A DNA stretch of 62,115 bases from Chryseobacterium sp. (GTDB lineage: Bacteria > Bacteroidota > Bacteroidia > Flavobacteriales > Weeksellaceae). The notes beneath the pieces were generated by a model, which was not told where the DNA came from, ran no database searches, and saw only the letters and a program-made list of their open reading frames with translations. The stretch is taken from positions 1 to 62,115 of the forward strand of contig QFQW01000011.1 of NCBI GenBank assembly GCA_003248755.1. The letters are read 5' to 3'. Below are positions 1 to 8,342 of the stretch, one piece after another. Each line of letters begins with the position of its first letter. Position 1 is the first letter of the stretch. The translations under genes were made by a program, and so were the position numbers.

Positions 1-4
1 TGAT

Positions 5-77
<73 letters not shown>

Positions 78-81
78 CTTA

Positions 82-108
82 AACCGCCTATTATTAGGCG
101 GTTTTTTT
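82..108 (+). terminator. Rho-independent terminator after tRNA-Phe
   Basis: The stem AACCGCCTA / TAGGCGGTT with a short TTAT-type loop is followed by a run of T, directly after the tRNA. Confidence 0.9.
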
Positions 109-198
109 AATTGGTATATGATATAAGATCTTATTTAGATCGCAAAACAGAAAATCCTGAAGTTTTCAGGATTTATATATTTACTTTTAAAGTTTGAT

Positions 199-669
199 TT
201 ACTCTTTGATTGCTCTCACTGCTTCCGGAACCATGATCTCATAATTACCGCCATAAGAAATGATTTCCCTTACAATACTACTACTGATATAAGATTTGCC
301 CGAAGAAGTCAGAAGAAAAATGGTTTCAACTGTATTTTCTCTGGTCAAAGCTCTGTTGGTCTGAGCAATTGATTTTTCGAATTCAAAATCAGCAGGATTG
401 CGCAAACCTCTCAAGATAAAATTTACATTTTTGCTTTTACAGTAGTCAATCGTTAATCCTTCAAAATCATCAACTTCAACATTCGGAAATTTTTCGAAGG
501 TTTTTCTGATGAACTCTTTACGTTGTTCCAGAGAGAACATATATTTTTTCTGAGAATTTTTTCCGATAGCAATAATGATTTTGTCAAACAACGGGACCGC
601 ACGTTCCACAATATCATAATGACCGAGTGTGATTGGGTCAAACGACCCGGGAAAAACAGCAATTTTCAT
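199..669 (-). CDS. coaD: Phosphopantetheine adenylyltransferase
   Basis: This enzyme transfers AMP from ATP to 4'-phosphopantetheine, the penultimate step of coenzyme A synthesis in the cytoplasm. The 156-residue length is normal for the family. The N-terminus has the nucleotidyltransferase signature PGSFDPITLGH (residues 7-17), whose TxGH motif binds ATP. The family's second signature appears near the C-terminus as YISSSIVREI, corresponding to ISSTxVRE. It lies 73 nt downstream of ddl on the same strand and probably shares its transcript. The start ATG is the only reasonable one. Confidence 0.96.
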   Translation of the reverse strand: MKIAVFPGSFDPITLGHYDIVERAVPLFDKIIIAIGKNSQKKYMFSLEQRKEFIRKTFEKFPNVEVDDFEGLTIDYCKSKNVNFILRGLRNPADFEFEKSIAQTNRALTRENTVETIFLLTSSGKSYISSSIVREIISYGGNYEIMVPEAVRAIKE

Positions 670-742
670 AGAAATTTTAAATTTTAGATTCTGAATTTTA
701 GATTTCTCAAATAATTTAAAATCTAAAACTTATCATTTATAA

Positions 743-1726
743 TTATTTGTTAAGTGCTTTTTCTACTTCGTTTCCGCACAAGTCTTTGATAGAGATCCCA
801 TAGATTTTGGCTTGTTGCGGAAGGATACTAGCTGGGGAAAATCCGGGGTTGGTATTCATTTCCAATAGATGTGGAATTCCGTCAACAATAATGAATTCCG
901 AACGGGAAAATCCACTCATTCCAAGCGATTTGTATGCTTTGATAGAGATTTCTTCAACTTTCTTTTTAGTTTCTTCATCAATTCTTGCAGGTGTTATTTC
1001 CTGAGAAGCACCTTCATATTTGGCTTCATAATCAAAGAATTCTTTATCAGGAACAATTTCTGTAATTCCTAAAACAATAACTTCTCCTTGGTAATCCAAA
1101 ACACCCACAGAAACTTCCATTCCATTTAAGGCGCTTTCGATGAGGATTTCGTCATCTTCTTTATAAGCAACTTCAAGAGCTTTTGCTAATTCGCTTTTTT
1201 CTTTCACTTTAGAAATTCCGAGAGAAGAGCCGCTTTGATTAGGTTTTACGAAAATAGGAAGCCCTAATTTTTCTACAATTTCATCATCAGAAATCGCTTC
1301 ACCTTTTCTTAGATAAATACTTTTGGCAGAAGGAATTCCGTATTTTGATAAAACAGCTAATGTGTCTTTTTTATTGAATGTCAATGCACTTTGATAGAAA
1401 TCGCAACCTGTATATTTTTGTCCAACAGCATCCCAATAAGCTTGCATAATTCCGTTTTCGCCAGGTGTTCCGTGGATGGTATTGAAACAAGCGTCAAAGT
1501 TAAGGATGTCTCCATCACCCATGTTGACGGAGAAATCTGCTTTGTTGATGAATTTTTTTTTATTTTTTTCGTCTAGAAAATACCATTCATCTTTTAGGAT
1601 AACGACTTTGTAAACATCGTAAAGTTCACGGTCAAGTGAATCGAAAATCAATTGGCCGCTTTTCAAAGAAACTTTGTATTCATCAGAATAACCGCCCATT
1701 ACAACGGCCACATTTTTTTTGCTCAT
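743..1726 (-). CDS. ddl: D-alanine--D-alanine ligase
   Basis: This ATP-grasp ligase joins two D-alanines for the peptidoglycan pentapeptide stem. The 327-residue protein starts with the Ddl N-terminal signature MGGYSDEYKVSLKSG (GGxSxE-type loop). It contains the ATP-grasp glycine-rich loop KPNQSGSSLGI near residue 160 and ends with the metal/substrate motif LLEMNTNPGFS near residue 290. A TACTTTTG box lies 20 nt before the ATG and probably drives a ddl-coaD operon. Confidence 0.96.
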   Translation of the reverse strand: MSKKNVAVVMGGYSDEYKVSLKSGQLIFDSLDRELYDVYKVVILKDEWYFLDEKNKKKFINKADFSVNMGDGDILNFDACFNTIHGTPGENGIMQAYWDAVGQKYTGCDFYQSALTFNKKDTLAVLSKYGIPSAKSIYLRKGEAISDDEIVEKLGLPIFVKPNQSGSSLGISKVKEKSELAKALEVAYKEDDEILIESALNGMEVSVGVLDYQGEVIVLGITEIVPDKEFFDYEAKYEGASQEITPARIDEETKKKVEEISIKAYKSLGMSGFSRSEFIIVDGIPHLLEMNTNPGFSPASILPQQAKIYGISIKDLCGNEVEKALNK

Positions 1727-1745
1727 TTCAAATTTTTCTTAAAAA

Positions 1746-1753
1746 CAAAAGTA
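1746..1753 (-). promoter_or_regulatory. Putative -7 box TACTTTTG for ddl
   Basis: Read on the minus strand, this matches the Bacteroidota -7 consensus TAnnTTTG exactly and lies 19 nt before the ddl start. No convincing -33 TTG is visible, so this is a motif match only. Confidence 0.5.
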
Positions 1754-1799
1754 AAGATTTTATGAAAAAATAAAGATTAAATCTTTCTAATTTTTTAAA

Positions 1800-1979
1800 T
1801 GAAGAGTTAATGTATGAATTAATTAAACACAGAGGTACAAAAGACAGTGATATATATTATTGCATTTAAGACACAAAGTTTAATTTCATTAAATAGAAAA
1901 ATCTTTGATTTACTAGTGCCTTAAAAACATTTCAATCTTAAAAAAAATCATCGTTGTCTTAGTGTTAACCAAATTAATA
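1800..1979. repeat. Degenerate intergenic repeat remnants
   Basis: The ddl-dgkA gap contains phrases such as TTAAACACAGAGGTACAAAAG and TTTAAGACACAAAGTTTAAT, which resemble other non-coding filler in the window (for example 54838-54970, which also carries GACACAAAGTTT). No gene is visible here. Confidence 0.35.
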
Positions 1980-2345
1980 TCAATAAAGAAATAATTTCAA
2001 ATACGGCCAGTAAATCAAAGCGCCAACACAAATCGAAACAACAACAGAAAGCAGAACCGCACCGCCTGCCAAATCTTTGATAATTCCAATTCTTTGGTCA
2101 AATTCAGGTTGGATGTAATCACATATTTTTTCGATACAAGTATTAATAGTTTCTGTAATTAAAACAACAAAACTTGTAATAAGAATCAGACAAGTCTCAA
2201 AAGAATTAAGTCCAAAAAAAACAATCAAAAAAAGATTGATAATCAGACCGAAAACTTCGATTTGAAAATTGCGCTCATTTCGCAAAATCCACATCAGTCC
2301 TTTGATTGTAAATTGTACACTTTTATAGAATGGAGGTTTTTTCAT
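1980..2345 (-). CDS. dgkA: Diacylglycerol kinase / undecaprenol kinase family protein
   Basis: This small integral membrane kinase of the DgkA family phosphorylates diacylglycerol or undecaprenol in the inner membrane. The preferred start (MKKPPFYKSVQF, 121 residues) gives the usual family length; an in-frame ATG 27 nt upstream (position 2372) would add nine residues. Visible motifs are the RNERNFQIEVF segment, the ETINTCIEKICD signature (family ExxNTAIE) and KDLAGGAVLL near residue 90, with three hydrophobic helices around them. Whether the lipid substrate is diacylglycerol or undecaprenol cannot be read from sequence. Confidence 0.9.
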   Translation of the reverse strand: MKKPPFYKSVQFTIKGLMWILRNERNFQIEVFGLIINLFLIVFFGLNSFETCLILITSFVVLITETINTCIEKICDYIQPEFDQRIGIIKDLAGGAVLLSVVVSICVGALIYWPYLKLFLY

Positions 2346-2413
2346 TCTTGAATTAATAAAATTAAATTTCAAATTCTATTCTTTAAAATCTTTGATGAGT
2401 TTGAAGTTTATAT

Positions 2414-2427
2414 TGAGCTTGTCGAAG
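2414..2427. repeat. Short repeat TGAGCTTGTCGAAG, copy 1
   Basis: An identical 14-mer occurs at 56661-56674, also in a non-coding gap. It contains the imperfect palindrome CTTGTCGAAG. Confidence 0.5.
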
Positions 2428-2500
2428 TGCCTTTGAGAGCTTTAAAAATATTTTCAATAATTTCAAAAAAAATCTTTGCGCACTTTGCGTTTAAAAATTC
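2425..2500 (+). repeat. Dispersed approximately 80-nt repeat, copy upstream of dnaN
   Basis: This copy carries the family elements CCTTTGAGAGC, TTAAAAATATTTTCAATAAT, AATCTTTGCGCACTTTGCG and TTTAAAAA. Related copies are found before the hydrolase gene at 9854 and before several arg genes. Confidence 0.6.
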
Positions 2501-2604
2501 AGCAATCATCAAATTTTCACAAAGTTATTCAAACTTATTTTACTCCAATCCAAAAATTGTTAATAACTAAATAAAATCAACTTTTACAATCGAACCGAAA
2601 TCAT

Positions 2605-2612
2605 TATATTTG
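2605..2612 (+). promoter_or_regulatory. Putative -7 box TATATTTG for dnaN
   Basis: This is an exact match to TAnnTTTG, 23 nt before the dnaN start. The predicted leader is under 20 nt. Confidence 0.55.
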
Positions 2613-2635
2613 TGGAATTGAAATAAATACAGTTT

Positions 2636-3766
2636 ATGAGATTTATTGTTGCCAGTGGCGATTTGCAAAAAGCTTTACAGACGGTGAGTGGCGTGATTTC
2701 CGGTTCACAATCCAGACCTATTTTGGAGAATTTCCTTTTCGAGTTAGACCAGAACTTATTGACAGTTACGGCTTCTGATGGTGAAACGACTCTGATTACT
2801 TCTCTTGAAGTGAAGTCGGATGATAAAGGGAAATTAGCAGTTCCAGGGAAGATTTTTCAGGATTTTTTGAAAACTTACGGAGAACAGCCTTTGACTTTAG
2901 CAGTTAAAGATTCCGAAGACGGAAACGGAAGCGTTTTGGAAATCTTGGATGAGAAAGACAACTTTGCAGTAGCGTTGGACAATGCGGATGATTATCCGGA
3001 ATTGCCGGAATTTGATGCATCTCAGAAGGTAACAATTGGGGGTGGAGTTTTGGCAGAAGCTTTGACAAATACATTGTTTGCAACAAGTAACGATTCTCTT
3101 CGTCCCGTAATGACCGGTGTTTTATTCCAATTCAAAGAAGATGAGACTAATTTTGTTTCCACAGATTCTCACAGATTGGTGGTTTACAAAAGAACAGATA
3201 TTGTACATCCGGAAGCTTTGGAATTCATTATGCCAAAAAAACCTTTGTCAATTTTCAAAAATATTCTGAACAATTCCAGCGAAGATGTTGTAATTGAATT
3301 CAGTGATAATATGGCAAAATTCACATTTGGCAACAATATCTGGATTTGTCGTTTAATTGACGGGAAATATCCTAATTACAACGCCGTAATTCCAAAAGAA
3401 AATCCAAACGTTTTGACAATCAATAGAAGTTTGCTTTTAAGCTCAATCAGAAGAGCATCTATTATGTCAAACAAATCTACGAATCAAGTGAGATTCAAAT
3501 TGTCCGGCAACGTTCTTCATCTTCACGCAGAAGATACGGAATACGCAAACAAAGCGGATATGCAGATTCCTTGTGATTACAACGGCGATGATATCAACAT
3601 CGGTTTCAGTTCAAAATTCCTGACAGAGATGTTGTCCGTTTTAGCTTCTGACGATATCACGATGAAAATGTCTCAGCCAAACAGACCGGGAATTGTAGAA
3701 CCGGTTGACGGGTTGGAAGACAACGAAAGTATCCTGATGCTGTCAATGCCTGTGATAGGTTTATAA
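2636..3766 (+). CDS. dnaN: DNA polymerase III subunit beta (sliding clamp)
   Basis: This protein forms the dimeric ring that tethers DNA polymerase III to template DNA. The 376-residue length and three-domain pattern fit the family. Recognisable segments are the N-terminal MRFIVASGDLQKALQ, the central RPVMTGVLFQF and the C-terminal LMLSMPVIGL, close to the family ending (MPMR-like in enterobacteria). It stands alone, with its own -7 box, between dgkA and a toxin-antitoxin pair; dnaA is not adjacent, so this is not the classical origin-proximal arrangement. Confidence 0.96.
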   Translation: MRFIVASGDLQKALQTVSGVISGSQSRPILENFLFELDQNLLTVTASDGETTLITSLEVKSDDKGKLAVPGKIFQDFLKTYGEQPLTLAVKDSEDGNGSVLEILDEKDNFAVALDNADDYPELPEFDASQKVTIGGGVLAEALTNTLFATSNDSLRPVMTGVLFQFKEDETNFVSTDSHRLVVYKRTDIVHPEALEFIMPKKPLSIFKNILNNSSEDVVIEFSDNMAKFTFGNNIWICRLIDGKYPNYNAVIPKENPNVLTINRSLLLSSIRRASIMSNKSTNQVRFKLSGNVLHLHAEDTEYANKADMQIPCDYNGDDINIGFSSKFLTEMLSVLASDDITMKMSQPNRPGIVEPVDGLEDNESILMLSMPVIGL

Positions 3767-3786
3767 TTTTAAAATTAATCATATTT

Positions 3787-3821
3787 AAAATTTGAGATTT
3801 GAAATTCAGGTCTCAAATTTT
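3787..3821. terminator. Hairpin after dnaN
   Basis: A perfect 11-bp inverted repeat AAAATTTGAGA / TCTCAAATTTT encloses 13 nt. It is 20 nt after the dnaN stop and may act as a terminator, although the following T-run is weak. Confidence 0.5.
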
Positions 3822-3864
3822 AGTTTAAATTAATAACTATTTTTTAACATAAAAACAACGGAAT

Positions 3865-4098
3865 ATGACAACGTTCACATTTGAAGCGGATAAATCCGAA
3901 GTTGAGAAAATTCGCACAATTTTAAAAGCACTTGGTGTCAAAAAGCTCAAGGTAAAAGAAGATGTTTCTGAATCAGCTGAAAAAATAAAATATTCTCGCA
4001 AAGAATTTGGCGAAATGCTTGATGAATCAAAGAAAAGCAAAAGTGATAAATTGCTGAACTCAAAAGATGATGTCAAAAATCTTTTTGATTCTTTATGA
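3865..4098 (+). CDS. Antitoxin of a type II toxin-antitoxin pair (DUF2683-like)
   Basis: This small (77 residues), highly charged protein is Lys/Glu rich, with KLKVKEDVSESAEKIKYSRKE in its centre. It overlaps the downstream YoeB-like toxin by 4 nt (ATGA), the usual arrangement of an antitoxin with its toxin. The sequence resembles the DUF2683 family often found in Bacteroidota TA pairs; that assignment is from memory. The expected role is to bind and neutralise the toxin and repress the operon. A DNA-binding fold is not obvious from sequence. Confidence 0.75.
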   Translation: MTTFTFEADKSEVEKIRTILKALGVKKLKVKEDVSESAEKIKYSRKEFGEMLDESKKSKSDKLLNSKDDVKNLFDSL

Positions 4099-4367
4099 AT
4101 TTTTCTGTAAGTTATACGGAGAAATTTCTGGATGATTTGAGAAAACATAAAAAATCCGGACAAAAACAATTGCTGTCAAAAGTAGAACGTTTCATTACGG
4201 AATGCTTAGAAAATCCGAGAATTGGAATTGGAAAACCAGAACAACTCAAACATCGAAAAATTGAAACTTGGTCTCGTGAAATCAATAAACAGCATCGTTT
4301 GGTTTACGAAATAGAATCTGATAATATTCTTATGCTTTCTGCTTGGGGACATTATGATGATAAATAA
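4095..4367 (+). CDS. YoeB/Txe-family toxin (putative mRNA interferase)
   Basis: This 90-residue protein of the RelE/YoeB fold cleaves mRNA on translating ribosomes when free of antitoxin. It has the family order: an N-terminal FLDDLRKHKKSGQKQLLSKV helix, central PEQLKHRKIETWSREINKQHRLVY with the basic residues Arg61 and Arg68, and the C-terminal SAWGHYDDK whose His86-Tyr87 matches the catalytic HY pair of YoeB. A Glu (Glu49) precedes the central strand. It is translationally coupled to the antitoxin (4-nt overlap). The pair sits between dnaN and pheT, a typical site for a small mobile module. Confidence 0.88.
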   Translation: MNFSVSYTEKFLDDLRKHKKSGQKQLLSKVERFITECLENPRIGIGKPEQLKHRKIETWSREINKQHRLVYEIESDNILMLSAWGHYDDK

Positions 4368-4370
4368 TAA

Positions 4371-4399
4371 AATATTTGTGCACTCTGTGTTCAAAAAAT
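4371..4399 (+). repeat. Degenerate copy of the TTTGCG repeat before pheT
   Basis: The segment ATATTTGTGCACTCTGTG followed by TTCAAAAAA matches the 3' half of the dispersed repeat (CTTTGCGCNCTTTGCGTTNAAAAA) with several substitutions. It ends 16 nt before the pheT start. Confidence 0.4.
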
Positions 4400-4415
4400 T
4401 CAAATATAAAAAAGA

Positions 4416-6815
4416 ATGAAAATTTCTAATAATTGGCTTAAAGATTATATCAAAACTGACCTTAATTCTGAAAAAATCAGTGCTTACCTTACCGATATCG
4501 GTTTGGAAGTAGAGGGTGTTGATAAATTCGAAAGCATAAAAGGAAGTCTGGAAGGGATTGTTGTAGGTAAAGTTTTGACTTGCGAAAAACATCCGAATGC
4601 CGATAAATTAAGTAAAACAACTGTTGATGTTGGCAACGGAAAAGTTTTGGAAATTGTTTGTGGCGCACCGAATGTTGCTTCTGGACAAACAGTTCCTGTT
4701 GCTGTGGTTGGAACAAAAATCTATGCAAAAGACGGCAGTTCTTTCGAAATCAAAAAAGCTAAAATCCGTGGCGAAGTTTCAGAAGGAATGATTTGTGCCG
4801 AAGATGAATTAGGCCTAAGCGATGACCACGCTGGAATTATGGTTTTGGACGAAACGAAATATGAAGTTGGGAAACCTTTTGCTGATTATTTTGAATTGAC
4901 AAACGATGAGGTTTATGAAATAGGTCTGACTCCAAACAGAACCGACGCCATGTCGCATTACGGCGTTGCAAGGGATTTGCAGGCATTCCTAATTTCAAAT
5001 GATTTGAAATCTCAGTTCGAAAAAGTCGCTTCTGTTCCTTTGAATATAGAAGGTTCTCACGATTTCAAATTAGAAGTCGAAGATTCTGAATTGACACCAA
5101 GATATTTGGGAGCTGTTTTGGAAAATGTAGAAATCAAAGCTTCTCCGGATTGGTTGAAAGATAGATTGAAAGCAATCGGACTTTCACCAATTAATAATGT
5201 TGTAGATATTACCAATTATATTCTTCACGGACTTGGACAACCGCTTCACGCTTTTGATGCTGATAAAATTACAGGAAAAACAGTGAAAGTTGGAACTGTA
5301 GAAGCTGGAACCAAATTCAAAACTCTCGACGGTGTTGAGAGAACTTTGAACGGTTCCGAAATTATCATTAAAGATGGAGAAGACAAGCCGATGTGTATTG
5401 CCGGGGTTTTCGGTGGAAGTGAAAGTGGAGTTTCTTCTGAGACAAAAACTATTTTCTTGGAAAGTGCGTATTTCAATCCGGTTGCAATCAGAAAAGCTTC
5501 TAAATCTCACGGTTTGAATACCGATGCTTCTTTCCGTTTCGAGAGAGGTGTGGACCCAAATAATGCTAGAACAGCTTTGACTCACGCCATTAATATGATT
5601 CAGGAATTGGCTGGCGGGAAATTGGTTGGAGAAATTTTGGAACATTATCCGGAGAAAATCAAAGACCATTATGTGGTTTTCAGATATTCGAAATTAGACC
5701 AGATTTTGGGGACTAAAATCCACAGAGAAAAAGTAAAAGAAATTCTTAAATCTCTTGATATTCAGATTCTTAATGAGATTCAAAATGGTCTTGAATTATC
5801 TGTTCCGGTTTACAGAGCAGATGTAACAAGAGAAATTGATGTGATTGAAGAGGTTTTGAGAATCTACGGTTACAACAAAATCGATGCACCTAAGAAAATA
5901 TCTTTCACTCCTGTTAAATTGAGTTTCGATGACCAGGACGCTCTTGAGAATTCTTGGGCAAGAACATTGCAATCCAATGGTTTCCACGAAGTGATGAACA
6001 ACTCATTAACTTCTGTAAAAGATGAAACTAATGCCGTGAAATTGCTGAATCCATTGAGTAATGATTTAGCATTTATGAGAAAATCTTTGTTGGAAGGACT
6101 TTTGGAAAATGCCATTTACAATATCAACAGAAAATCTTCCGACATCAAGTTTTTCGAATTAGGAAAGATTTATCATAAGAAAGAGAAATACGAAGAAAGA
6201 AAGCAGTTGGCAATTCTGACTTCTGGAAGAGAAGTTGCGGAAAACTGGCTTCAGCCAAAAAGCGCAACAAATTTTTATTATCTGAACGCTTATGTAAAAA
6301 TCCTTTTAGAAAAGCTGAATCTTAAACTTAATGAATCTGCATTGGTTGACGACCGTTTTTCTGATGCTTTGGAAATCAAATCTGAGGGGAAAACTGTTGC
6401 CAGATTAGGAAAAGTAGCACCACAATTATTGAAAGACTTCGATATCGGTCAGGAAGTTTTCTATGCAGAAATTGAGTTGGAAACTTGTCAGGCTCTTAGA
6501 ACAAAAGAAAACCTGAAGTTCATCGATATTCCGAAGTTCAACAAAATCAGAAGAGATTTGGCTTTGTTGGTTGATAAAACCATTACTTACGCAGAATTGT
6601 ACGAGTTGGCAAAATCCAACAAATCACCTTTCTTGAAGAATATCAATTTATTCGATGTTTACGAAGGGAAAAATCTTCCGGAAGGAAAAAAATCTTACGC
6701 ACTAAGTTTTGAACTTCTGAACGAAGAAAAAACATTGGAAGATAAAGACATCACAGAAGTAATGAACTCTCTTATCAAATCTTTCGCAAAAGAATTTAAC
6801 GCTGAGTTGAGATAA
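4416..6815 (+). CDS. pheT: Phenylalanine--tRNA ligase beta subunit
   Basis: This subunit of the alpha2-beta2 phenylalanyl-tRNA synthetase carries the tRNA-binding and editing domains. The 799-residue protein shows the domains in order: N-terminal MKISNNWLKDYI, an EMAP-like tRNA-binding domain (about 40-150, with CGAPNVASGQ), the B3/4 editing domain (about 210-390, LDGVERTL and SFRFERGVDP), the B5 domain (about 400-480) and the C-terminal FDX-ACB anticodon-binding domain (about 705-799). pheS is not adjacent, so the subunits are encoded apart. A terminator follows. Confidence 0.97.
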   Translation: MKISNNWLKDYIKTDLNSEKISAYLTDIGLEVEGVDKFESIKGSLEGIVVGKVLTCEKHPNADKLSKTTVDVGNGKVLEIVCGAPNVASGQTVPVAVVGTKIYAKDGSSFEIKKAKIRGEVSEGMICAEDELGLSDDHAGIMVLDETKYEVGKPFADYFELTNDEVYEIGLTPNRTDAMSHYGVARDLQAFLISNDLKSQFEKVASVPLNIEGSHDFKLEVEDSELTPRYLGAVLENVEIKASPDWLKDRLKAIGLSPINNVVDITNYILHGLGQPLHAFDADKITGKTVKVGTVEAGTKFKTLDGVERTLNGSEIIIKDGEDKPMCIAGVFGGSESGVSSETKTIFLESAYFNPVAIRKASKSHGLNTDASFRFERGVDPNNARTALTHAINMIQELAGGKLVGEILEHYPEKIKDHYVVFRYSKLDQILGTKIHREKVKEILKSLDIQILNEIQNGLELSVPVYRADVTREIDVIEEVLRIYGYNKIDAPKKISFTPVKLSFDDQDALENSWARTLQSNGFHEVMNNSLTSVKDETNAVKLLNPLSNDLAFMRKSLLEGLLENAIYNINRKSSDIKFFELGKIYHKKEKYEERKQLAILTSGREVAENWLQPKSATNFYYLNAYVKILLEKLNLKLNESALVDDRFSDALEIKSEGKTVARLGKVAPQLLKDFDIGQEVFYAEIELETCQALRTKENLKFIDIPKFNKIRRDLALLVDKTITYAELYELAKSNKSPFLKNINLFDVYEGKNLPEGKKSYALSFELLNEEKTLEDKDITEVMNSLIKSFAKEFNAELR

Positions 6816-6838
6816 TTAGTTCAAACTTATATAAATCA

Positions 6839-6866
6839 AAATCGGGAAATTCTCCCGATTTTTTTA
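6839..6866 (+). terminator. Rho-independent terminator after pheT
   Basis: Perfect 9-bp stem AAATCGGGA / TCCCGATTT with loop AATTC, followed by a T-run, 24 nt after the pheT stop. Confidence 0.9.
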
Positions 6867-6888
6867 TTTTTATAGAAAAATTTAAACT

Positions 6889-8145
6889 GTGAAAAAAATC
6901 TTTATTTCCTTTGTGTTTATTGCAAATTATATATTCTCACAAACTTATAATTGGCAAGCTCTAAATTATCCGCCATCTACTACAGGCCGATACGATGATG
7001 TTTTTTTTCTTAATGAAAATCTTGGTTGGGCTGCAAGAGGAGGCAATGGAACTGTTTTCAAAACCACAAATGGAGGTGCAACCTGGGCAGAACAGGTTGT
7101 GAGTTCGCAGACAGGGCAATATTTCAGAAATATAGAATTTCTGAATGAGAACATCGGTTTCTTGGGAACACTTAATAATAACTTTTATAAAACCACAAAC
7201 GGAGGAGTAACATGGACAAAAATCAATAGTATTTCTCCTTATCCGGCTGCAATTTGTGGACTAGATACGGTGGGAACTTCCACGGTTTATGGCTGTGGCG
7301 CTTGGTTTTCACCAGCTTATGTCATCAAGTCTACCGATTCTGGGAACACTTGGAAATATATTGATATGTCAGCTTATGCAACTGCGCTTGTCGAGATTTT
7401 GTTCATTGATGAGAATGTCGGTTTTGCTTCTGGAGGCGATGAACAGGGGGCTGTGATTTTAAAAACAACAAATGGAGGCGATTCCTGGACCAAAATATAC
7501 AGTGAAGGAGAATATGGTGACTACGTATGGAAAATGCAGATTTTTCCTGATAACAAGACAATTTTCGGTTCGATTGAATCCGAAACTCAAGGTAAGTTGC
7601 TGAAAACGTTTGACGGTGGATTAACCTGGCAAACCAAGGATTTTCCAGACCATTACGTGCAGGCTGTTGGTTTTGTGTCGCCTACACATGGCTGGATGGG
7701 CGGGCATTACTCCGGATTTATGGAAACTTTTGATGGCGGAAATACCTGGGTCAACAACAATCTTGGCGGTTCGCTCAACCGTATTTTTTTTATCAATGGG
7801 ACATCAACGGCTTTTGCATCAGGAAATCAGATTTATAAAATGATAACATCAGGATTGGCTACAAATGAAGTTGGAAATAAAAAAGTTGAAAATCTTAAAG
7901 TTGAAATCGCACCAAATCCTATAAAAGACAAACTGAATCTGAACATTCATTATATCCATTCCGACCATATTATTATAGGATTATATGATTTGACGGGGAA
8001 ATTTTTGGGCAATATTCTCAAAGATGATATCAGTCAAAAAGGATTGAAAAAATATTCTATAGATTTTAAATATCCTGCTGGCGAATATCTTTTGGGAGTA
8101 CATTCCAATCTTGGACGACAATCGATAAAGATTATCAAAAAATAA
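6889..8145 (+). CDS. Secreted YCF48/BNR-type beta-propeller protein with type IX sorting tail
   Basis: This 418-residue protein uses a GTG start. A signal peptide (KKIFISFVFIANYIFSQ) is followed by at least five repeats of the type VFKTTNGGATW, IKSTDSGNTW, LLKTFDGGLTW and METFDGGNTW, the hallmark of YCF48-like/sialidase-type propellers. The last 75 residues form a type A type IX secretion tail (VEIAPNPIKDKLNL, LYDLTGKFLG, AGEYLLGVHS). The protein is therefore expected to be exported by T9SS and either released or surface-attached. Substrate or partner is unknown. Confidence 0.85.
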   Translation: MKKIFISFVFIANYIFSQTYNWQALNYPPSTTGRYDDVFFLNENLGWAARGGNGTVFKTTNGGATWAEQVVSSQTGQYFRNIEFLNENIGFLGTLNNNFYKTTNGGVTWTKINSISPYPAAICGLDTVGTSTVYGCGAWFSPAYVIKSTDSGNTWKYIDMSAYATALVEILFIDENVGFASGGDEQGAVILKTTNGGDSWTKIYSEGEYGDYVWKMQIFPDNKTIFGSIESETQGKLLKTFDGGLTWQTKDFPDHYVQAVGFVSPTHGWMGGHYSGFMETFDGGNTWVNNNLGGSLNRIFFINGTSTAFASGNQIYKMITSGLATNEVGNKKVENLKVEIAPNPIKDKLNLNIHYIHSDHIIIGLYDLTGKFLGNILKDDISQKGLKKYSIDFKYPAGEYLLGVHSNLGRQSIKIIKK

Positions 8146-8154
8146 TTTTCTTTA

Positions 8155-8238
8155 GGAGCTTAATCCCGCTATCCGCTATATCTTTTTCTTTTTTCTCGAA
8201 AAAAAGAAAAAGGATGTCGCTACTATCGGGGCTATAGG
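8155..8238 (+). repeat. GGAGCTTAATCC hairpin repeat, copy 1
   Basis: This non-coding element starts GGAGCTTAATCCCGCTATCC. It holds a CTTTTTCTTTTTT / AAAAAAGAAAAAG hairpin and ends with TCGGGGCTATAGG. Two related copies follow argG (47757) and argE (53265). All three lie directly behind coding regions and may end transcripts. Confidence 0.65.
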
Positions 8239-8329
8239 TTTTGTCATTTTTTAGAAATTTTGATATTAATTATAGAAATCAACAATCAAAAGTCATCCTA
8301 ATTCAAAATCATTCCAAACATAGTTTTTG

Positions 8330-8337
8330 TAACTTTG
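8330..8337 (+). promoter_or_regulatory. Putative -7 box TAACTTTG for hemN
   Basis: An exact TAnnTTTG match lies 5 nt before the chosen hemN ATG, so the transcript would be nearly leaderless. It also argues against the in-frame ATG at 8241, which lies upstream of this promoter. Confidence 0.55.
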
Positions 8338-8342
8338 CAGGG

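Noticed and set aside
2414..2636. Chromosomal origin next to dnaN
   Set aside because: dnaA is not adjacent, and no cluster of DnaA boxes (TTATCCACA-like) was noticed in the gap.
3837..4169. 110-codon minus-strand frame across the toxin-antitoxin pair
   Set aside because: Phe/Ser-rich antisense of two genes that fit a coupled TA pair.
5184..5669. 161-codon minus-strand frame inside pheT
   Set aside because: It is antisense to conserved PheT motifs and has a Ser/Phe/Asn-rich shadow composition.
8241..8342. Upstream ATG of hemN adding 34 residues
   Set aside because: The added residues have no family match and lie before a TAACTTTG promoter box.
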